Below are positions 59,508-64,000 of a stretch of DNA of 64,000 nt, in pieces. The notes below the pieces were generated by a model. It made no database searches. It was not told the DNA's origin and saw only the letters and a list, made by a program, of their open reading frames with translations. Source of the DNA: Anaerosporomusa subterranea (GTDB lineage Bacteria > Bacillota > Negativicutes > Sporomusales > Acetonemataceae). Numbering within the stretch: the stretch's first letter is position 1; each line of letters starts with the position of its first letter. The DNA is taken from contig NZ_LSGP01000028.1 of assembly GCF_001611555.1 (NCBI RefSeq), positions 1 to 64,000 of the forward strand, in the 5' to 3' direction. A program made the position numbers and the translations under genes.

Positions 59508-60731
59508 ATGATAACACGACGTGAATTCATCTCTCTCTGTATGTCAGCGACTGCTGCAGTCAGCTTAGCTGACTTGATCGCACCGGTGGTGCGCGAGGCG
59601 TTGGCTGCAGGGCAGGTAAACAGGCCGCCGGTGATCTGGCTGGAGCTAGGTTCCTGCACCGGCAATTCGATTTCACTTGATAATGCGGTAAATCCCTCGT
59701 TGCATCAACTGCTGCGCGAGGTGATTGACTTGCGCTATCATTGGACTTTTCAGGTGGCGCAGGGAGATGACGCCACTCGCGCTATCTTCGACACAGTCGA
59801 ACAGGATGCCGGACGCTATTGGCTGATTATTGAAGGCGCGCCAATGACAGCCGAAGGCGGGCGCTACAATTATGTCTTTTTCAAAGACGGGCAATTGGTT
59901 ACCGGCCTAGATGCGCTGAAAATGCTTGCAGCCCAGGCCAAGCATGTCATTGCTGTGGGCGGTTGCGCCTGTTTCGGTGGTCCGGCCGCCGCTCACCCTA
60001 ACCCTGGCGGCGCCAAGGGGGTATGGGATATCATCAAGAGCCCGCCAGTCATTAATATTCCCGGATGCCCGGCCCACCCTGACTGGATAACCGGTACGTT
60101 GAGCCACTTGGCGATGTATGGTTTACCTGAGCTTGACGCTTATCACCGACCGGTCGTGTTTTTTGGCAAAACCATTCATGATCTCTGTCAGCGCCGTCAA
60201 CAATTTGAAGATGGGATATTTGCCCAGTTTCCTGGCGACCCCGGCTGTTTATTAAAGGTGGGTTGCAAAGGGCCAGTTACGCATGCCGATTGCCCGCTGC
60301 GACAATGGAATCATTATGTAAATTGGCCAGTAAAGGCCGGCGCCGGTTGCATCGGCTGCGCCAGCCCAGACTTTCCGGATCTGATGATGCCCTTTTATGA
60401 ACACCTGCCTAATGTCTATACTGGCTCAGTAAAGACTAATGTGAAACGGTTGGGCAAATTCGTCACGTTGGCTGGGATCGGGGCGGTTGCTGCGCATCTG
60501 GCTGTAGGCGTTGCGACTGGACGCATTAAACGGCATTGGCTTGATGGAACTAAACCACTCCCGGCCGCACCGCCCGAAAATGAGACGCAACGTCGCCGAG
60601 ATCAAGAAGAACAGGAGAAGAAGTGTATCGCTAAGGCCAAAACCCAAAACCGGAAATTAACTAAACCAAAGGAAACCTGGGTCGGGCGCTTGGTGCGTGT
60701 GGTTCGCTCTGGTGGAAAGGATGAAGACTAA
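59508..60731 (+). CDS. [NiFe] hydrogenase small subunit, atypical proximal cluster site
   Basis: A 407-aa exported small subunit. The Tat signal is TRREFISLCMSATAAVSLAD. Proximal-cluster region: WLELGSCTGNSIS gives Cys50, but the second position of the usual C-x-x-C is Asn53; GGCACFGG and NIPGCPAHP supply the other two. Medial and distal ligands are in LCQRRQQ, GCLLKVGCKG, ADCPLRQWN and GAGCIGCASPDF. A C-terminal membrane helix (about 325-347) and a charged tail of about 60 residues follow. The stop overlaps the large-subunit ATG. No cytochrome b or protease gene is adjacent. Confidence 0.86.
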   Translation: MITRREFISLCMSATAAVSLADLIAPVVREALAAGQVNRPPVIWLELGSCTGNSISLDNAVNPSLHQLLREVIDLRYHWTFQVAQGDDATRAIFDTVEQDAGRYWLIIEGAPMTAEGGRYNYVFFKDGQLVTGLDALKMLAAQAKHVIAVGGCACFGGPAAAHPNPGGAKGVWDIIKSPPVINIPGCPAHPDWITGTLSHLAMYGLPELDAYHRPVVFFGKTIHDLCQRRQQFEDGIFAQFPGDPGCLLKVGCKGPVTHADCPLRQWNHYVNWPVKAGAGCIGCASPDFPDLMMPFYEHLPNVYTGSVKTNVKRLGKFVTLAGIGAVAAHLAVGVATGRIKRHWLDGTKPLPAAPPENETQRRRDQEEQEKKCIAKAKTQNRKLTKPKETWVGRLVRVVRSGGKDED

Positions 60732-62107
60732 TGGCGGTAAAGACGATCTTTCCCGTAACGCGAGTACATGAGCCTTTGCGGGTTGATGTCGATATCCGGG
60801 ATGGTAAGGTAGTTGACGCCTGGATCAGCGGGCTATTATTTCGTGGCTTTGAGGCAATGCTTCGCGGGCGTGATCCGCGTGATGCTGCGTTGTTTACCCA
60901 GCGTATTTGCGGTATTTGCTCAAGTGCACACGCTGTAGCCGCCTCAATGGCTCAGCAACAGGCGTTTGGTGTCAAGCCGACGCCTGCCGGGCAGCAACTG
61001 ACTAATTTGATCTTTGCCGCTGATTTGATTCAAAATCATCTGCGGCATTACTACATACTAGTACTTTATGATTATGTCAAAGCTCCGGATATGCCGCCAT
61101 ATTCGCCTAAAACTGCCGGGGATTATCGTCTGCCAACTGCAATAAACAGTAAAATGCTGGAACACGCTAAGCAAGGCATTGAGATGTCAGTGCGCGCCCA
61201 TGAGATGATGGCTATTTTTGGCGCCAAAGCACCGCATCAGCAGACGATTCTGCCGACCGGAGTCACAGAAACCGCCACAGCTGAGCAGATAACCTCTTAT
61301 CGCGGTGTCTTGCGAGATATTCGTAATTTTGTGGAGACAATTCATATGGAGGATGTACTGACTATAGCAAAGTACTATCCAGAGTACTATACGATTGGCG
61401 CAGGCTATGGGAACTTTTTTTCCTATGGAGCCTTTCCAGACGCTATCACCGGTCAGCGTGTTTATCAGCCGGGGCTCATTCGCAGCGGCGGCGGGGTAGA
61501 ATCGTTAGATATTGCGCACATTAATCAAGAAATACAGTATAGCTGGTACCTGGTGGAAAACGATGAGATGAAGGCGTTGCCTGCGCCAAATAGTGAAAAG
61601 CCAGATGCCTATTCTTGGATCAAAGCGCCGCGCTATCAAGGCATGCCGCTCGAATGCGGCCCTTTGGCCCGTGGTTTCATCAGCGGGGAATATACAAGAG
61701 GAATATCCGTGCTGGACCGGATCATCGCCAGGGCAGCTGAGCTGATCACTCTCTGCCGGCTCGCAGACCGCTGGTTGGATGAACTGATTCCGAACACACC
61801 GACAAAGGCAGGCTACTCTGTGCCCAAATCCGGCTCCGGTATCGGCTTAACTGATGCGATGCGAGGCGCGCTTGGTCATTGGTTTACCATTGAGGATGGC
61901 CGAGTGAAACATTACCGGATTATTACCCCGACTAGTTGGAACTTTTCGCCTCGCGGTGACAACGGAGAACGGGGTCCGGTCGAAGAAGCGCTAATTGGCG
62001 TTCCGGTTGCAAATGTTGATGATCTGGTAGAGGTTGGACGGGTAATTCGGTCATTTGATCCATGTTTAACGTGCGCTATTCATATGCTGGAAAAGAAGAA
62101 CTGCTAA
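60731..62107 (+). CDS. [NiFe] hydrogenase large (catalytic) subunit
   Basis: A 458-aa catalytic subunit. Ni-Fe site L1 RICGICSSAH near 57 and L2 DPCLTCAIH near 443 provide the four cysteines. The frame ends 7 residues after the L2 His (MLEKKNC), the usual short C-terminal peptide removed by a maturation protease. It probably oxidises H2 at the outer face of the membrane, since its partner carries a Tat signal and a membrane anchor. Translation is coupled to the small subunit by a one-base overlap. Confidence 0.94.
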   Translation: MAVKTIFPVTRVHEPLRVDVDIRDGKVVDAWISGLLFRGFEAMLRGRDPRDAALFTQRICGICSSAHAVAASMAQQQAFGVKPTPAGQQLTNLIFAADLIQNHLRHYYILVLYDYVKAPDMPPYSPKTAGDYRLPTAINSKMLEHAKQGIEMSVRAHEMMAIFGAKAPHQQTILPTGVTETATAEQITSYRGVLRDIRNFVETIHMEDVLTIAKYYPEYYTIGAGYGNFFSYGAFPDAITGQRVYQPGLIRSGGGVESLDIAHINQEIQYSWYLVENDEMKALPAPNSEKPDAYSWIKAPRYQGMPLECGPLARGFISGEYTRGISVLDRIIARAAELITLCRLADRWLDELIPNTPTKAGYSVPKSGSGIGLTDAMRGALGHWFTIEDGRVKHYRIITPTSWNFSPRGDNGERGPVEEALIGVPVANVDDLVEVGRVIRSFDPCLTCAIHMLEKKNC

Positions 62108-62202
62108 GCCGGATTGGTGCCTGGAACATGCAGAAAAAGAGGACTTTAGCGAGTTTAGGGCGAATAAAAATGATATAACCTGCTCAAAAAAAGGAGTCTT
62201 CA

Positions 62203-62985
62203 ATGAAATTGCATGTCCTCGCAAGTGGTTCGTCAGGCAATTCCACTTGTATTCAATTTGGTGACACAAACATCTTGGTGGACGCGGGCATTAGTGCCAG
62301 ACGTGTTAAGACTGGACTTGACGCAATCGGCGTCGCGGTCGAGGACGTATCAGCCGTATTTGTGACTCATGAACATACAGACCATATTAGTGGTCTTGCT
62401 ATGCTCACTAAAAAATATCACCTGCCAGTGTACGCTAAGCCGGCGACCCTTGCAGCCATGTCCTGCCGTGATTTGTTGCCCCCTGCCTGCTGCCGCGAAT
62501 TGCCGGACAGCTTGGATATCGGTAATCTGCGGATCGAGCCGTTTTCTATTTCCCATGACGCGGCTGACCCAGTTGGTTTTAACTTCTTTTCCGGTCAGAC
62601 GAAGTGCAGCTTTGCCACAGATATTGGTTTTGTTACCGACAGTGTCAGAAAACGCCTGGAGAATTCTGATGTTCTGGTGTTTGAGTCGAATCATGACGTG
62701 GACATGTTACAGACAGGCTCCTATCCCTGGTATTTGAAAAAACGCATACTCGGCAATCGCGGTCATTTATCCAACAACGATTGTGGTTGGGCGCTGGCGC
62801 GAATGGCGAAAAAACAGCATACTGATGTTTTTCTCGCTCACATCAGCAAGGAAAACAATAGGCCTGATGTGGCGGAATCAACAGTCAGTCGCATACTAGA
62901 AGAGGCAGGACTCAATTTGGGTGAAGACATTACTTTGCACGTTACCTATCCCGACCGTATGGTCAGCCTAGAAAACCAAGAATAA
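62203..62985 (+). CDS. MBL-fold hydrolase, WalJ/YycJ type
   Basis: A 260-aa metallo-beta-lactamase-fold protein: LASGSSGNSTCIQFG, then the metal motif THEHTDH (HxHxDH) near 53, ISHDAADPVGF near 115, FATDIGFVTD, ESNHDVDML near 165 and GNRGHLSNNDCGWA near 183. YycJ proteins are 5'-exonuclease-type enzymes linked to DNA repair and to the WalRK system in low-GC Gram-positives. AAAGGAG precedes the ATG. An HtrA gene follows 14 bases later, the same order as walJ-htrA elsewhere. Confidence 0.88.
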   Translation: MKLHVLASGSSGNSTCIQFGDTNILVDAGISARRVKTGLDAIGVAVEDVSAVFVTHEHTDHISGLAMLTKKYHLPVYAKPATLAAMSCRDLLPPACCRELPDSLDIGNLRIEPFSISHDAADPVGFNFFSGQTKCSFATDIGFVTDSVRKRLENSDVLVFESNHDVDMLQTGSYPWYLKKRILGNRGHLSNNDCGWALARMAKKQHTDVFLAHISKENNRPDVAESTVSRILEEAGLNLGEDITLHVTYPDRMVSLENQE

Positions 62986-62999
62986 GGAGAGGATTACCC

Positions 63000-64000
63000 A
63001 TGAGACAATGGTATCGGAGATTTGCTCCATACTTTCTTGTGGCCGTCATCGGCGCCCTTATCGGCGGCAGCCTGGTGGTCGGCTGCGCAGGCCCGGCTCC
63101 GGCTAACCCCAATGCAAAAAACGGCTTGCTAAAACCGAATACCGCCGAGGCTAGCATATCTGACGCCCGCAATACGCCGATCGTTCGTGCTGCCCAGAAA
63201 ATCAGCCCTACCGTCGTCGGCATTACCAATAAAGCCTATGCTCGAGACTTCTTCAACCGTAAAGTGCTAGTTGATCAAGGCCAAGGCTCTGGCGTTATTT
63301 TTGACAGCCAAGGCTATATCGCCACGAATAATCATGTTGTTGAAAATGCGCAAGAGATAATTGTTACTCTGCTGGATGGACGCACTTTCCCAGGGAAAGT
63401 TTTGGGTGCTGATCCGGCCACAGATTTAGCTGTGGTTAAAATTGATGGCGCTTCAGATTTACCGGTAGCCGAATTTGGCGACTCAGACCAACTGTTGGTC
63501 GGCGAGCCTGCCATTGCCATTGGCAACCCGCTTGGTGTTGAGTTCAAAGGCAGCGTTAGCGCAGGTATCATCAGCGCCCTGAACCGGTCAATTGATATCG
63601 GCGAACGCCGCTTCAAATTGATACAGACTGACGCTGCCATCAATCCCGGCAATTCCGGCGGCGCGCTTGTCAACGCTGACGGTGTAGTTGTTGGCATAAA
63701 CAGTGCTAAAATTTCGGTCACCGGCGTTGAAGGGCTAGGCTTCGCTATCCCTATCAACACGGCGCGTCCTATCCTACAGACGCTAATTGAAAAAGGCAAA
63801 GTTGTCCGCCCCTACCTTGGCGTTAGCATCGTTGATGCAAAGACAGCCCGTCAATACGGTTACACCGACGCTGAAAAGGGTCTGTTTGTAGCTAAGATAT
63901 TCGAAGGAACACCTGCCGCTAAAGCCGGTATGAAACTCGGTGATATCATCCTGAAAGTCGCTGGCGTTGACATCAACTCCATCGCTGATCTGCGATCAGT
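63000..64000 (+). CDS. HtrA/DegP-type serine protease (3' end beyond window)
   Basis: At least 333 aa; it runs off the window. The N-terminal membrane helix (PYFLVAVIGALIGGSLVVGC) is lipobox-like at GC. The trypsin-like domain has the triad His in ATNNHVVENA, Asp in ATDLAVVKI and Ser in NPGNSGGALV. A PDZ domain starts near 275 (YLGVSIVDA, IFEGTPAAKAGMKLGDIIL). GGAGAGG precedes ATG 63000. It degrades or refolds damaged envelope proteins. The reading frame is open on the plus strand to the last base. Confidence 0.92.
   Translation, partial: MRQWYRRFAPYFLVAVIGALIGGSLVVGCAGPAPANPNAKNGLLKPNTAEASISDARNTPIVRAAQKISPTVVGITNKAYARDFFNRKVLVDQGQGSGVIFDSQGYIATNNHVVENAQEIIVTLLDGRTFPGKVLGADPATDLAVVKIDGASDLPVAEFGDSDQLLVGEPAIAIGNPLGVEFKGSVSAGIISALNRSIDIGERRFKLIQTDAAINPGNSGGALVNADGVVVGINSAKISVTGVEGLGFAIPINTARPILQTLIEKGKVVRPYLGVSIVDAKTARQYGYTDAEKGLFVAKIFEGTPAAKAGMKLGDIILKVAGVDINSIADLRS

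Noticed and set aside
63332..63799. 155-aa minus-strand frame at the window end
   Set aside because: Antisense to the HtrA catalytic domain, whose triad is intact on the plus strand.

Overview
The window comes from an anaerobic, endospore-forming Firmicute, most likely a Negativicute of the Sporomusa/Pelosinus type. This is inferred from the gene set: pyruvate:ferredoxin oxidoreductase, a 4-hydroxybutyryl-CoA dehydratase with an ETF-linked acyl-CoA dehydrogenase, a [NiFe] hydrogenase, CotF-like coat proteins, T-box leaders, a GlnK/GlnL-like two-component system and strong AGGAGG ribosome-binding sites. It reads as an ordinary chromosomal segment, unusually rich in extragenic palindromic repeats. 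No phage, transposase, CRISPR or tRNA gene was seen.

Layout. 1-1020: the 3' end of a 5S rRNA gene, then further 5S-like copies interrupted by a 56-bp repeat and separated by terminators. 1.2-6.5 kb: two nearly identical dicarboxylate/amino-acid symporters around a GlnL/GlnK-like two-component system. 6.8-9.9 kb: a niacin-type MFS transporter, two XdhC-family half-proteins in reversed domain order, and a CoA-type Nudix hydrolase. 10.2-17.4 kb: a GH18 lipoprotein, a DJ-1/PfpI protein, a CopZ-like protein, an LCP ligase, and on the minus strand a Crp/Fnr regulator with a large FtsA-like ATPase. 18-23.3 kb: DegV and DAK2 proteins (FakB/FakA-like), a cyclodeaminase-type protein, a secreted protein and nicotinate phosphoribosyltransferase. 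23.3-30.4 kb: T-box(Ile)-ilvD and T-box(Leu)-leuACDB. 30.6-35.5 kb: a 49-aa gene between inverted repeats, rmuC, a duplicated-domain secreted protein and a DUF885 peptidase. 36-48.5 kb: an IclR regulator, nifJ, a GlcD/lactate-dehydrogenase-type flavoprotein, an MFS transporter, abfD, an acyl-CoA dehydrogenase, etfB and a ferredoxin-fused etfA. 48.5-64 kb: M29 aminopeptidase, tex, MATE, EamA, HD-GYP, two coat proteins, Fur/PerR, deoC, a membrane-anchored zincin, the [NiFe] hydrogenase pair, a WalJ-type hydrolase and a truncated HtrA.

The strongest candidate for something undescribed is a family of seven nested palindromic elements of 120-240 bp (11790, 14452, 18877, 25854, 53614, 57293 and 57421). 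Each keeps a conserved core hairpin and conserved shoulders, but its stem sequences differ from copy to copy while staying self-complementary. That covariation points to selection on RNA or cruciform structure. Most copies start within a few bases of a stop codon or overlap it. One lies in the leuA leader between the T-box terminator and the start codon. Some copies carry extra hairpin modules.

Functionally, the 36-48.5 kb block could link pyruvate/lactate oxidation to crotonyl-CoA reduction through ferredoxin and ETF. The ilvD-leuACDB block is amino-acid controlled by two T-boxes with different specifiers (ATC and CTC). Coordinates and identities come from reading the sequence by eye; no database search was possible.
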